A stretch of 55,045 bases of DNA from NCBI GenBank assembly GCA_937982115.1, contig CALJNE010000009.1:88582-143626 (forward strand), given 5' to 3'. Source of the stretch: an uncultured Bacteroidales bacterium. GTDB taxonomy: Bacteria > Bacteroidota > Bacteroidia > Bacteroidales > ML635J-15. The translations under genes were made by a program, and so were the position numbers. Position 1 is the first letter of the stretch; each line of letters begins with the position of its first letter. This document shows positions 34,959-44,020 of this stretch, in pieces. The notes beneath the pieces are model-generated. The model was not told the origin of the DNA. It saw nothing but the letters and a program-made list of their open reading frames with translations, and did no database searches.

Positions 34959-34988
34959 TTGTATTGAGTTATACAAATACTAAATTTG
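34959..34988 (+). promoter_or_regulatory. Promoter of the MORN-repeat/OMP/glyS unit
   Basis: TTG (34959-34961), 19 nt, TAAATTTG (34981-34988), 19 bp before the ATG: a full Bacteroidota match. Confidence 0.65.
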
Positions 34989-35007
34989 TAACCATAAAAA
35001 TAAAGAC

Positions 35008-36807
35008 ATGAAAAGTTTACCGATTTTTATATTTCTAACGGCACTTGCTGTAATTTCGTATACACAGGAATTTAAGGAAGAAAAGTTATATTACAAGAAC
35101 GGAAAAATTAAAGAAGAAGGTCTGCTTCAAATGGGCCAAAGAACCGGTACATGGACATTTTACACACCTGAAGGTAAAAAAAGTGCCGAAATTGATTATT
35201 ACAAAGACATGCTACATGGCTTGAACAAAGTTTATTACGATGATGGCAAAACTGTAATGGAAGAATATAATTATTGGGCAAATCAACGTCATGGTTGGTT
35301 TGCAGAATATTATGAAAATTCTTTACCAAGATTAAAAGGATTTTACCATTCGAATCAAAAAGACAGCATCTGGCAATATTTTTATGAAGACGGGAAATTA
35401 AAATCTGAGGTAAAATATAAAAAAGGCATTCTTGAAGGAATAATTAGTTTTTACACTCCCAAAGGAGAACAAACGGTAAAAAATGGATTTGGGGATATTG
35501 TCAATTATCACGATAACAATGTAAAGAAATCTGAAGGTAAGGTTGAAAACGGTTTGGAACAAGGTCTATGGACTTATTATTTTCCAAACGGTAAAAAATC
35601 TTCTGAGGGACACTACCTAAATGGAGAACGTACCGGAACCTGGTATGAATGGTATGAAAACGGCAATTTGAAAAGCGAAATTAACACTGAATCCGGCATG
35701 AACATTTATTATACCTACGATGGAAAAAAAGAAATGGAAGGAAAAATGATTGACGGCAAAAGAGAAGGGACATGGACATATTGGTATCCATCAGGGCAAA
35801 TTAGAAGTATCAATAACTATAAAGAAGACTTAAGACACGGAGTACAAATAAAATATTACGAAAACGGGAACAAACAATCCGAAATTTATTTTGAAAACGG
35901 GAAAAGAGAAGGTTCTGCTTATTTTTGGTTTGAAGATGGCAAAAAAGACATTGAAGGGAATTTTAAAAACGACCTTCAAAACGGATTATGGACATACTGG
36001 AGAACTGATGGACAAAAAGGAAACGAAGGATATTTTGTTGACGGCAAAATGAATGGAGTTTGGGCATACTGGTACGGAAACGGGCAAATTTGGAAAGAAG
36101 TTGAATATAAAATGGGAGAAAAACACGGTAAGTGGATTATATATTATGAAAATGGAAATCTTTTCAGGCAAGGACAATTTCAAAATGATAAAGAAACAGG
36201 GCTGTGGAAAGAATGGTACGATGACGGTCAACTTAAACTAGAAGGGAGCTTCGAAAATGGAGTCATGACCGGAAAATGGACAGGTTATCACGAAAACGGA
36301 GAGAAAAAATCTATTGTAGAATATAAAAACGGACTGATTAACGGCAAAAGTTATTTCTGGTTTCCAAATGGGAAACCACAAACTTTCGAAAATTATAAAA
36401 TTATTGTACGAGAATCTAAAGATACTCCTGAGAAAAGACTTGTTGAAACATCTGTTCTTCACGGAAAATATCAAGTATTTAACATTAAAGGCATTGAAAT
36501 GATTTCCGGTGAATACTATCAAGGTCTTCGAAATGGTAAATTCGTTTACAGAAATGAAAACGGAGGAATTATAAGAGAAGAAACATACAAGATGGATAAA
36601 CCTGATGGAGTTTGGAAGACCTACTACGATTTCGGAAGGTTGGAATCTGAGGTTAGCTATAAAAATGGAGTTAAAGAAGGCAAAGCAACATATTACGATC
36701 ACAGAGGTAATATGACCTTTCAGGCGATTTACAGAGCAGGAAGACAAACCGACATTTTGTTCGACAGCAGTGTAAAGCAACGTGATAATAATCCTGTAAG
36801 AAAATGA
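35008..36807 (+). CDS. Exported MORN-variant (YwqK-type) repeat protein
   Basis: A 599-residue protein with a signal peptide (about 1-20) followed by an unbroken array of about 23 units of 22-25 residues, each near the form W-x-Y-Y-x-N-G-x-(K/L)-x-x-E-(G/V)-x-Y-x-N-G-x-x-x-G. This is the MORN_2 type of repeat, which folds as a long beta-meander. The unit around residues 465-490 is interrupted by a charged insert (RESKDTPEKRLVE). Many database entries call such proteins 'YwqK antitoxin', but no toxin gene is present and export makes that unlikely. Its stop overlaps the next gene's start (ATGA), so the small outer-membrane protein is probably a partner. Confidence 0.85.
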   Translation: MKSLPIFIFLTALAVISYTQEFKEEKLYYKNGKIKEEGLLQMGQRTGTWTFYTPEGKKSAEIDYYKDMLHGLNKVYYDDGKTVMEEYNYWANQRHGWFAEYYENSLPRLKGFYHSNQKDSIWQYFYEDGKLKSEVKYKKGILEGIISFYTPKGEQTVKNGFGDIVNYHDNNVKKSEGKVENGLEQGLWTYYFPNGKKSSEGHYLNGERTGTWYEWYENGNLKSEINTESGMNIYYTYDGKKEMEGKMIDGKREGTWTYWYPSGQIRSINNYKEDLRHGVQIKYYENGNKQSEIYFENGKREGSAYFWFEDGKKDIEGNFKNDLQNGLWTYWRTDGQKGNEGYFVDGKMNGVWAYWYGNGQIWKEVEYKMGEKHGKWIIYYENGNLFRQGQFQNDKETGLWKEWYDDGQLKLEGSFENGVMTGKWTGYHENGEKKSIVEYKNGLINGKSYFWFPNGKPQTFENYKIIVRESKDTPEKRLVETSVLHGKYQVFNIKGIEMISGEYYQGLRNGKFVYRNENGGIIREETYKMDKPDGVWKTYYDFGRLESEVSYKNGVKEGKATYYDHRGNMTFQAIYRAGRQTDILFDSSVKQRDNNPVRK

Positions 36808-37382
36808 GAATTAAAAGCTTCTTTTTCTTTATTTTATCAATTACAACTTTTCTAAATGCTCAGGAAAATGCAAATCTTTATAGCGGCGGCATGCTGATTT
36901 TACAGCCCGGATATACAATTGCACAGAATAATCATCAAGAAATACGAACAACAGGATTAGGTGTTGGCGGCATATTGCGGTTTTATGTTTACGAAAATCT
37001 AACTGTTGGCATTACAGGAGGAAATCAAAAAACCAGATACCTTTCAACAGCTTCACAAAATTCTTTTATCAGTCTTGGATACGGCGGACCTTTCGTAGGA
37101 TACACCACAAAAGGAAAGGCTTTCAGATTTTGTGCTTCAATAGGATTTGCAAAAGGCAGAATAAAAAATTTGCATATAGAATCGCAGCAGGATGAAATTT
37201 TGAACGAAGCATACTTATATAATTATAAAGCTAACGTTATATTTCCGATGCTCAGCTTAGACTATTTAATGACAAAAAAAATTGTACTGACATCTCAGTT
37301 TATTTTTCTAACAGCAAAATATAATCAAAATGATTTGTATTTTTGTCCGGTTTTTCAAGTAGGAATTTTGTTTAATAGATAA
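36804..37382 (+). CDS. Small outer-membrane beta-barrel protein
   Basis: A 192-residue protein with a signal peptide (1-19, ending LNA/QE) and alternating hydrophobic strands with glycine/tyrosine turns (FISLGYGGPFVGYTTKG, FRFCASIGFAKGR), ending in FQVGILFNR, as outer-membrane barrels do. Predicted eight-strand barrel of the OmpA/OprF-like size. It starts inside the MORN gene's stop codon (4-bp overlap) and ends four bases before glyS, so all three are probably on one message. Ligand or function unknown. Confidence 0.72.
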   Translation: MRIKSFFFFILSITTFLNAQENANLYSGGMLILQPGYTIAQNNHQEIRTTGLGVGGILRFYVYENLTVGITGGNQKTRYLSTASQNSFISLGYGGPFVGYTTKGKAFRFCASIGFAKGRIKNLHIESQQDEILNEAYLYNYKANVIFPMLSLDYLMTKKIVLTSQFIFLTAKYNQNDLYFCPVFQVGILFNR

Positions 37383-37386
37383 TATT

Positions 37387-38922
37387 ATGAATCAAGAAGA
37401 TCTTTTCAAAAAAATTGTAGCCCACTGTAAAGAATACGGTTTTATTTTTCCATCCTCAGAAATTTACGACGGATTAAGTGCTGTTTATGATTATGGTCAG
37501 AATGGAGTGCAATTAAAAAACAATATTAAAGAATACTGGTGGAAAGCAATGACACAGCTAAACGAGGAAGTTGTAGGAATTGATTCTGCCATTTTTATGC
37601 ACCCAACAGTTTGGAAAGCATCCGGACACGTGGATGAATTTAACGATCCTTTAATTGATAATAAAGATTCCAAAAAAAGATATCGTGCCGATGTTTTAAT
37701 AGAAGAACATATTGAAAAGATACGGGAAAAAATTGCCAAAGAGGTTGAAAAAGCAAAAAAACGCTTTGGAGACAGTTTTAACGAAGAAATGTTTGTTTCC
37801 ACCAATCCGCGTGTTTTGGAGTATAAGGAGAAAATAGACAAAATTACACAGCGATTCACAAAAGCTCTTGAAACCAACGATCTAGAAGATTTAAGAAATA
37901 TAATTATAGAAGAAGGGATAATATGTCCGATTTCAGGCAGTAAAAACTGGACAGAAGTCAGACAATTTAATCTGATGTTCGACACAAAACTTGGTTCTGT
38001 AGCTGAAGGAGCAAATACAATTTATCTTCGTCCCGAGACAGCTCAGGGTATTTTTGTAAATTATCTTAATGTTCAAAAAACCGGCCGCATGAAGATTCCT
38101 TTTGGAATTGCTCAAATCGGGAAAGCTTTTCGAAACGAAATAGTTGCTCGTCAGTTCATTTTCAGAATGCGTGAATTTGAACAAATGGAAATGCAATATT
38201 TTGTTCGTCCGGGCGAAGAGTTACAGTGGTTCGAATATTGGAAAGAAAAACGTCTGAAATGGCATCTTGCTTTAGGATTTCCTGAAACAAAATATCGCTG
38301 GCATAAGCACGAAAAATTAGCTCACTACGCAAATGCCGCTTATGACATTGAGTTTGAATTTCCGTTTGGTTTCAAAGAACTCGAAGGAATACATTCACGT
38401 ACAGATTTCGACCTGTCGCAACACGAAAAATTCTCCGGTAAAAAAATCCGATATTTCGATAATGAAACCGAAGAAAGTTATGTTCCTTACGTAGTAGAAA
38501 CATCTATCGGATTGGATCGTACATTTTTAGCTGTTTTATCAGCTTCGTACAAAGAAGAAAACCTTGGCGAAGAAAGCCGAGTAGTTTTGAGCATTCCACC
38601 GGCATTAGCTCCTATTAAAGCAGCAGTTTTGCCATTGGTAAAGAAAGACGGACTCCCCGAATTGGCAAGAGAAATTATGGACATCCTTAAATATGAAATG
38701 AATTGCATGTACGAAGAAAAAGACTCCATCGGCAAAAGATATCGCAGACAAGATGCCATAGGAACACCATACTGTATCACAGTTGACCATCAATCTCTCG
38801 AAGACAGTACGGTTACTTTACGCTACAGAGACACAATGCAACAAGAAAGAATAAGCATTGACAAACTCTTCGACATAGTAAAATCTAAAACCGACATGAA
38901 TACTCTTTTAAAAAAACTATAA
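37387..38922 (+). CDS. glyS: Glycyl-tRNA synthetase (class II, single-chain)
   Basis: Charges tRNA-Gly. The 511-residue protein is the alpha2 single-chain type, not the two-subunit glyQ/glyS type. It has the N-terminal YGFIFPSSEIYDGLSAVYDY, class II motif 2 (GKAFRNEI...MREFEQMEMQYF), motif 3 (VETSIGLDRTFLAVL) and the C-terminal anticodon-binding domain (RRQDAIGTPYCITVD). Length is normal for Bacteroidota. Placed four bases after an outer-membrane protein gene, an odd partner for a housekeeping gene. Confidence 0.97.
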   Translation: MNQEDLFKKIVAHCKEYGFIFPSSEIYDGLSAVYDYGQNGVQLKNNIKEYWWKAMTQLNEEVVGIDSAIFMHPTVWKASGHVDEFNDPLIDNKDSKKRYRADVLIEEHIEKIREKIAKEVEKAKKRFGDSFNEEMFVSTNPRVLEYKEKIDKITQRFTKALETNDLEDLRNIIIEEGIICPISGSKNWTEVRQFNLMFDTKLGSVAEGANTIYLRPETAQGIFVNYLNVQKTGRMKIPFGIAQIGKAFRNEIVARQFIFRMREFEQMEMQYFVRPGEELQWFEYWKEKRLKWHLALGFPETKYRWHKHEKLAHYANAAYDIEFEFPFGFKELEGIHSRTDFDLSQHEKFSGKKIRYFDNETEESYVPYVVETSIGLDRTFLAVLSASYKEENLGEESRVVLSIPPALAPIKAAVLPLVKKDGLPELAREIMDILKYEMNCMYEEKDSIGKRYRRQDAIGTPYCITVDHQSLEDSTVTLRYRDTMQQERISIDKLFDIVKSKTDMNTLLKKL

Positions 38923-38940
38923 TTCCAAGACAATTTTTCA

Positions 38941-39852
38941 ATGAATTTTGATAAAAAACTGATTAAAGTTTATATATTATTAATCTGCTCCATGATACTG
39001 TGGGGCAGCTCTTTTGTATGGGGAAAAATAGCACTGGATTTTTACGGGACTAATACCATAGTTTTTTTAAGGTTAATGGTTTCAACTATTGTTTTATTGC
39101 CGATATTGATAATCTTAAAAAAGTTGAGAATTCCAAAACTCAAAGATTTACCATTATTCTTACTGCTTGCCTTCTTTGAACCATTTCTATATTTTCTGGG
39201 AGAAACAAACGGATTGAGATATTTAAGCCCCTCCATTTCTGCTGTTTTTATTGCAGTAATTCCATTATTTACACCATTTATTGCCTGGTATTTTCTTAAA
39301 GAGAAGATTTCCATGGTAACACTTACCGGAATTATAATTTCTATATTAGGAATTTGCGTGCTTGTTTTAGGGAAAAATCTCAATCTGGAAGTAAGTCCGA
39401 AAGGAATATTATTAACAATGGTTGCAATATTGGCAGCAAACGGATACAGTGTAATGATAAAAAAAATTCCCGACGAATATTCTATTTTCACTGTAATTTT
39501 TTGGCAAAATATTTTAGGATTGATTTTCTTTTTACCGCTGTTTTTAATAACGGGAGCTAAAGATATTTTTGAAACCGGACTGTTAAGAGAGCCTTTGATT
39601 GCAATAGTAAATCTTGGGATTTTTGCTTCAACTTTAGCTTTTCTGTTTTACATGTATGGTTTAAAGTTTATGTCCATCAGTAAAGTAAATGTTTTCACCA
39701 ACACAATACCGATATTTACGATTTTTATTTCGTGGCTTTTATATGGCGAACCTTTAACTGCAAAAAAACTAATTGCAGTGTTGATTGTTGTTGCAGGGGT
39801 AATAATTTCCCAATTAAAACTTAAATCAGAAAAAAATTCTGCAGATATTTGA
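38941..39852 (+). CDS. DMT-superfamily exporter (two EamA domains)
   Basis: A 303-residue inner-membrane protein with ten predicted helices in two EamA repeats. Family marks are SMILWGSSFVWGKIA in helix 1 and the second-repeat segment NVFTNTIPIFTIFISWLLYGEP. Such proteins export amino acids or other small metabolites; the substrate is unknown. It starts 18 bp after glyS and ends convergent with pepP. Confidence 0.88.
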   Translation: MNFDKKLIKVYILLICSMILWGSSFVWGKIALDFYGTNTIVFLRLMVSTIVLLPILIILKKLRIPKLKDLPLFLLLAFFEPFLYFLGETNGLRYLSPSISAVFIAVIPLFTPFIAWYFLKEKISMVTLTGIIISILGICVLVLGKNLNLEVSPKGILLTMVAILAANGYSVMIKKIPDEYSIFTVIFWQNILGLIFFLPLFLITGAKDIFETGLLREPLIAIVNLGIFASTLAFLFYMYGLKFMSISKVNVFTNTIPIFTIFISWLLYGEPLTAKKLIAVLIVVAGVIISQLKLKSEKNSADI

Positions 39853-39893
39853 TGAAATAATACGTTTCTGCTTTATAAAGATAAAAGCCAAAA

Positions 39894-41162
39894 TTACTTC
39901 TCTATATCATCAATTTCAATTGGAATATTTTTACAAAGGTCCACAGGTTCATTATCGGTGATAAGAATATCATTTTCGAGGCGAATCCCGAATCCCTCTT
40001 CACGAATGTAGATAGCAGGTTCGCAAGTTAATACCATACCGGGTTTTAGAACAACATCCTTCTTTCCAACATCATGAACATCGAGACCAAGAAAATGAGA
40101 CAGTCCGTGCATAAAATACTTCTTAAAAGCCGGAGCACTTTCGTTTTGATTTTTAATATCCTCTAAAGATAGTAATCCGAGTTTTAGCAATTCTTCCTGA
40201 ATAAGTTCCTCACATTTCGAGTTCAATTCATTAATTGTAATTCCGGGTTTGATCATCGGAATCATCATTCTTTGAACCTTTAATACAGAAGAGTAAACAT
40301 CAGCCTGACGTTTGGAAAATATTCCCGAGACAGGTATTGTTCGAGTTAAATCTGCTGCATAATAATCATATTCAGCTCCAAAATCCAGCAATAACAAATC
40401 TCCGTTATTACAAATACTTCGATTGTCAATATAGTGCAAAATACAATTATTTTTTCCTGAAGCAACAATAGGCAAATATGCCGCATCATTAGCTCCGTTA
40501 CAAATAAATTCTTTATAAATCAAAGCTTCAATCTCGTATTCAAAAATTCCGGGTTTCAGAATATCTCTAATTTCATTAAAACAATTTCCTGTAATTTCTA
40601 TTGCCTTTTTAATTTTATTTAATTCCTCATCGGTTTTGCAAAGCCTTAATTCCATGAATTGAGGATCTGCATCAAGAATAGCCTTTTCGGAATATAAGGA
40701 TTTTATTTTTTCAATGTATTGATTGACTTTTGGATGAGAATATTTTATCCCTCGCACATTGCTTTTGAAACTGAAATAAATATTTTCGGAACTTTTAATT
40801 CGTTCTTCAAGCACAGAATCAAACTCATACAGAAACGATACTCTTTCGATACCTGATAATTCCGAGACATCGGATTTTGAATATTTTGATCCTGTCCAGA
40901 TGATAATGTAATCTGTTGGTTCAATAATAAATGCATGTTCGTAAACGATTTGCTTATTATTATCAGTTTGAATAAAAAAGCAGGTTTCAGTTTGAGTAAG
41001 ACCGCTGAAATAAAAGGTATCGGAATTTTGTCTGTATTTATAACTCTGATCACCGGTTCTGGGATAAGCTTCCGCTGAAAAGAACATTACCATAGAATTA
41101 GGTTCGATAACCGAAGCCAGTCGTTTTCTGTTGTTGATGAAAAATTCTTTTTGAAAACCCAT
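39894..41162 (-). CDS. pepP: Xaa-Pro aminopeptidase (aminopeptidase P family)
   Basis: Removes N-terminal residues that precede proline. The 422-residue protein has the creatinase-type N-terminal domain (RTGDQSYKYRQNSDTFYFSG) and a pita-bread catalytic domain whose metal ligands are all visible: the two Asp in LLLDFGAEYDYYAADLTRT, His in HGLSHFLGLDVHD, Glu in TCEPAIYI and Glu in RLENDIL. No signal peptide, so cytoplasmic. Single-gene unit with an excellent promoter. Confidence 0.94.
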   Translation of the reverse strand: MGFQKEFFINNRKRLASVIEPNSMVMFFSAEAYPRTGDQSYKYRQNSDTFYFSGLTQTETCFFIQTDNNKQIVYEHAFIIEPTDYIIIWTGSKYSKSDVSELSGIERVSFLYEFDSVLEERIKSSENIYFSFKSNVRGIKYSHPKVNQYIEKIKSLYSEKAILDADPQFMELRLCKTDEELNKIKKAIEITGNCFNEIRDILKPGIFEYEIEALIYKEFICNGANDAAYLPIVASGKNNCILHYIDNRSICNNGDLLLLDFGAEYDYYAADLTRTIPVSGIFSKRQADVYSSVLKVQRMMIPMIKPGITINELNSKCEELIQEELLKLGLLSLEDIKNQNESAPAFKKYFMHGLSHFLGLDVHDVGKKDVVLKPGMVLTCEPAIYIREEGFGIRLENDILITDNEPVDLCKNIPIEIDDIEK

Positions 41163-41188
41163 ATAATTGATTTAAAAATTAGTTTTTA

Positions 41189-41217
41189 CAAATTTAAAAA
41201 TGCAAATTAAAAATCAA
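41189..41217 (-). promoter_or_regulatory. Promoter of pepP
   Basis: Minus strand: TTG (41217-41215), 18 nt, TAAATTTG (41196-41189), ending 26 bp before the ATG. Both elements match the consensus. Confidence 0.7.
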
Positions 41218-41267
41218 TAGTTTTTTCTATTTAATGCCATTAGCTTTTTATCTTTAGCAGCAAATAT

Positions 41268-41275
41268 TATCTTTG
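41268..41275 (+). promoter_or_regulatory. -7 element for the 41.3-42.4 kb gene
   Basis: TATCTTTG matches TAnnTTTG. Its last base is the first base of an in-frame GTG at 41275, which therefore cannot be the start codon if this element is used. Confidence 0.45.
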
Positions 41276-41286
41276 TGAAAAAAAAT

Positions 41287-42399
41287 ATGAAAAATCTTTT
41301 ATTATCACTTATAATATTTTTTGGACTAGTTGCCATTAGTTATTCCCAGGAAACAAATTCCCCTTCGATTTATCAGGAATTTGCACTGTTTGTCAGCGGA
41401 AAAGAAATTCCGGTCACCGTGCGAGAAAAGCTAACCGACACAACATTTTGGGTAAATTATCAGAAAAAAATTAACGAAGACTGGCCTAATCTGGACTCCA
41501 CACGTCTAAAAGTAATAGCAAAATGGAGAGAAACTGAGATAGCTCCTTATATTACAGAAAACTTAACGGTATTTTACCCTTTTTCTGGTCCGGACTTTTT
41601 GCACTGCTGGAGTTTTTTCCCAAATTCCGACAACTATATTTTCCTTGCTCAGGAAATGCTCGGAAAAATCCCTGATTTCTCAAAAATGAATCAAAAATCA
41701 ATATCAGAATATCTTGATAAGTTTTATTACTCGATCCGAGACATTTATATGAGAAGTTATTTTATCACAGCAAGAATGAATACTGATCTTCATAATGAAA
41801 AGATTTCAGGAGTTTTACCCGTGATTCTGTTTTTTATGTCAATGACTAACCATGAAATAATTGATGTAAAATATGAATACGTTGACAGTAAGGCAGAAAT
41901 AAAACCTCTTGCAAGAATTAGCGGAAGGTTTTCGGCTTCGGAATGTGTAACAATCAAATTAAAAGAATACAACAGCGATATTACAAAAACACTGAGATAT
42001 TTCAGATGTGATCTATCTAATGACGGCTTAAATGCTGCTCCGGGATTCAAAAAGTATCTCGAAAATATAGGAGATCGTAATACTTATGTAAAATCGGCAT
42101 CCTATCTGCTTCATTACGAAACATTTTCTACTATTCGCAATATAATTTTAAAATACTCAAAATCAATTTTACAGGACGATACAGGAATACCATACAAATA
42201 CTTTACTGCCGACAAATGGGAAGTAAGTATCTATGGAAAATATGTTAAACCTATAGCAGATTTCCCAAATCCAGGACTTTTCCAAAAAGATTTAGATAAA
42301 TATTACCAGGAATCCGAAAATCTCAAGCCTTTACCATTTTCAATAGGTTACCATTGGCGAACCGGAGATCAGAATCAATTATTTATTATCAGGAAATAG
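41287..42399 (+). CDS. Exported protein of unknown function
   Basis: I do not recognise a family. ATG 41287 (370 aa) is chosen because the GTG at 41275 lies inside a -7 element. A signal peptide (1-20, ending ISYSQ/E) is followed by a compact alpha/beta-looking protein without membrane helices. Notable segments are FYPFSGPDFLHCWSFFP (about 88-104) and SKSILQDDTGIPYKYF (about 289-304), and the end YHWRTGDQNQLFIIRK. The mature protein lacks a type IX sorting domain, so it is probably periplasmic. It stands alone, divergent from pepP and convergent with era. Confidence 0.65.
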   Translation: MKNLLLSLIIFFGLVAISYSQETNSPSIYQEFALFVSGKEIPVTVREKLTDTTFWVNYQKKINEDWPNLDSTRLKVIAKWRETEIAPYITENLTVFYPFSGPDFLHCWSFFPNSDNYIFLAQEMLGKIPDFSKMNQKSISEYLDKFYYSIRDIYMRSYFITARMNTDLHNEKISGVLPVILFFMSMTNHEIIDVKYEYVDSKAEIKPLARISGRFSASECVTIKLKEYNSDITKTLRYFRCDLSNDGLNAAPGFKKYLENIGDRNTYVKSASYLLHYETFSTIRNIILKYSKSILQDDTGIPYKYFTADKWEVSIYGKYVKPIADFPNPGLFQKDLDKYYQESENLKPLPFSIGYHWRTGDQNQLFIIRK

Positions 42400-42409
42400 G
42401 CAGTAAAAT

Positions 42410-43285
42410 TTAATAATACCCAAAATTATTCAATGCAGTATCACTATTTCGCCAGTCTTTTCGAACTTTAACAAAAAACTCCATAAATACTTTTTTGCCG
42501 AAAAATTTTTCAGTGTCAATTCTGGCTTCGGTAGCAGTTTTTTTCAAGGCAGCACCTTTATTTCCGATAATTATGCCTTTTTGAGTTTGTCTTTCTACAA
42601 CAATTACCACGCGAATGCGAATAATATTTTCATCCTCTTTAAATTCTTCAACATAAACTTCGGAGGAATATGGAATTTCTTTATGATAATTTTGTAAAAT
42701 CTTTTCCCTTACAATTTCTGAAACAATAAATCTTTCTGTTTTATCTGTTAGTTGATCCTTTGGAAACCAGGCCGGTCCTTCGGGTAATAACTCGATAATT
42801 CTGTCGAACAAGTGCGAAATGTTATATTTCAACAAAGCTGAAATTGCATATATCTCTGCCTTAGGAAGTTTTTCTCTCCAGAAACTTTCCAATTCTTTAA
42901 CTTTTGCCGGTTCTGCAAGATCAATTTTGTTAATTAAACAAATAACGGGTACTGTTACTTTGTTTAATTTTTCGATATACTCGGGATTTTTATCAGGAGA
43001 CTCAACAACATCGGTCATGTAGAGAAATACATCAGCATCTTGAAAAGATTCGCTGACATAATTCATCATTCTTTCTTGCAATTTATATTTAGGTTTTATT
43101 ATTCCGGGAGTATCACTGTAAATAATCTGAAAATTTTCACCGCTCACGATACCTAAAATTCTGTGCCGAGTAGTTTGTGATTTGGAAGTAATAATTGATA
43201 TACGTTCCCCAACAAGTTCGTTCATCAATGTAGATTTTCCTACATTTGGATTCCCAATAATATTTACAAAACCTGATTTATGCAT
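42410..43285 (-). CDS. era: GTPase Era
   Basis: Essential ribosome-assembly GTPase that binds the 3' end of 16S rRNA. The 291 residues show G1 GNPNVGKST, the T in TTRHRILG (G2), DTPG (G3), NKID (G4) and a C-terminal KH domain with the loop GIIIGNKGAALKKTATEAR. Normal length. Divergent from the small YjbR-like gene. Confidence 0.97.
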   Translation of the reverse strand: MHKSGFVNIIGNPNVGKSTLMNELVGERISIITSKSQTTRHRILGIVSGENFQIIYSDTPGIIKPKYKLQERMMNYVSESFQDADVFLYMTDVVESPDKNPEYIEKLNKVTVPVICLINKIDLAEPAKVKELESFWREKLPKAEIYAISALLKYNISHLFDRIIELLPEGPAWFPKDQLTDKTERFIVSEIVREKILQNYHKEIPYSSEVYVEEFKEDENIIRIRVVIVVERQTQKGIIIGNKGAALKKTATEARIDTEKFFGKKVFMEFFVKVRKDWRNSDTALNNFGYY

Positions 43286-43309
43286 AATTTTTTTTGCAAA
43301 AATGCTAAA

Positions 43310-43330
43310 TTTATCCGAATTTTGGATAAA
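43310..43330. repeat. Inverted repeat between era and the YjbR-like gene
   Basis: TTTATCC, seven-base spacer, GGATAAA, centred 20 bp upstream of ATG 43340. It may be a binding site for a regulator of one of the divergent genes. Confidence 0.3.
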
Positions 43331-43339
43331 AAGTTTTTC

Positions 43340-43663
43340 ATGAATGTAGAAGATTTAAGAGAATATTGCCTTTCGAAACAGAATTCAACGGAATGTTTCC
43401 CGTTTGACGAAGAAACGCTTGTTTTCAAAGTGAATGGAAAAATGTTTGCTTTAATTGCACTTGAAAAACCTGTAAATATCACATTGAAATGCCTTCCCGA
43501 AAAATCCATTGAGCTCAGAGAACAATTTTCAGGTATAACTAAGGCCTACCACATGAATAAAACTCACTGGATCAGTTTAGATTTAACAAGCTATATCCCT
43601 AAAGAATTAGTTTATGAATTGATTGATCTTTCATATAGTTTAGTAGCTAATGTAAAAAAATAG
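43340..43663 (+). CDS. MmcQ/YjbR-family protein
   Basis: A 107-residue member of the MmcQ/YjbR group, whose fold resembles a double-wing DNA-binding domain; function is not settled. Start at ATG 43340 gives the normal N-terminus NVEDLREYCLSKQNSTECFPF; the frame opens 20 codons earlier but overlaps the era start and the inverted repeat. Other family marks: VFKVNGKMFALIAL, INLK-like NITLKCLPEKS, and MNKTHWISLDL. Stand-alone gene. Confidence 0.88.
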   Translation: MNVEDLREYCLSKQNSTECFPFDEETLVFKVNGKMFALIALEKPVNITLKCLPEKSIELREQFSGITKAYHMNKTHWISLDLTSYIPKELVYELIDLSYSLVANVKK

Positions 43664-43665
43664 AA

Positions 43666-43694
43666 AATGACTTCCACACAAGGCGGAAGTCATT
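43666..43694 (-). terminator. Terminator of the efflux operon
   Basis: A perfect 10-bp stem (AATGACTTCC and complement) with a 9-base loop. On the minus strand it is followed by TTTTC and a run of seven Ts, 22 bp after the PII-like gene's stop. It also lies directly after the convergent YjbR-like stop. Confidence 0.75.
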
Positions 43695-43715
43695 CGTTGA
43701 ACCTGCACAGAAAAA

Positions 43716-44009
43716 TTAATACATGCGTTCTATATTCCAGACAAAAGCACGTATTCCTACTCTTTTATCAATTTCATCAATTTTTTGTATTTTTTCGAGG
43801 AGAATATCCACCTTCTCATCTTCGACAATACATAAAGTGGCGGTATTAATTTCGGGCCAGGTGTGAGTTCCATAGTGAGGGTCTCCATCCACAGATCCTC
43901 TTCCCTGCAATCCATCCCATTGAGTAAAACCGCGAATATTCAATTTATCAATCATATACTCAACTTTATCGGTTAAGGCTGTATTAAAAATAATAAGTAC
44001 TGCTTTCAT
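43716..44009 (-). CDS. PII-like transporter-associated protein (PG0541 type)
   Basis: A 97-residue protein of the PII-like superfamily, the kind named after Porphyromonas PG0541 and found next to RND pumps in Bacteroidota. Predicted ferredoxin-like fold: strand AVLIIFNTAL, helix VEYMIDKL, the exposed loop GRGSVDGDPHYGTHTWPEIN in place of the PII T-loop, strand ATLCIVED, helix, strand AFVWNIERM. His45- and Trp-containing loop residues might bind metal or nucleotide. Twelve bases after the RND gene, so it is co-expressed and probably reports on or tunes the pump. Confidence 0.8.
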   Translation of the reverse strand: MKAVLIIFNTALTDKVEYMIDKLNIRGFTQWDGLQGRGSVDGDPHYGTHTWPEINTATLCIVEDEKVDILLEKIQKIDEIDKRVGIRAFVWNIERMY

Positions 44010-44020
44010 AATTTTACTAT

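Noticed and set aside
35008-36807. Toxin-antitoxin locus, from the usual 'YwqK antitoxin' name of such repeats
   Set aside because: The protein has a signal peptide and about 23 repeats, and its partner gene is an outer-membrane barrel; there is no toxin candidate.
39853-39893. Terminator hairpin between the EamA gene and pepP
   Set aside because: Only a weak bulged stem (GCTTTAT with ATAAAAGC) is present and it has no U-tract on either strand.
43667-43849. 60-residue reading frame on the plus strand
   Set aside because: It overlaps the efflux terminator and the antisense of the PII-like gene, with no family features.
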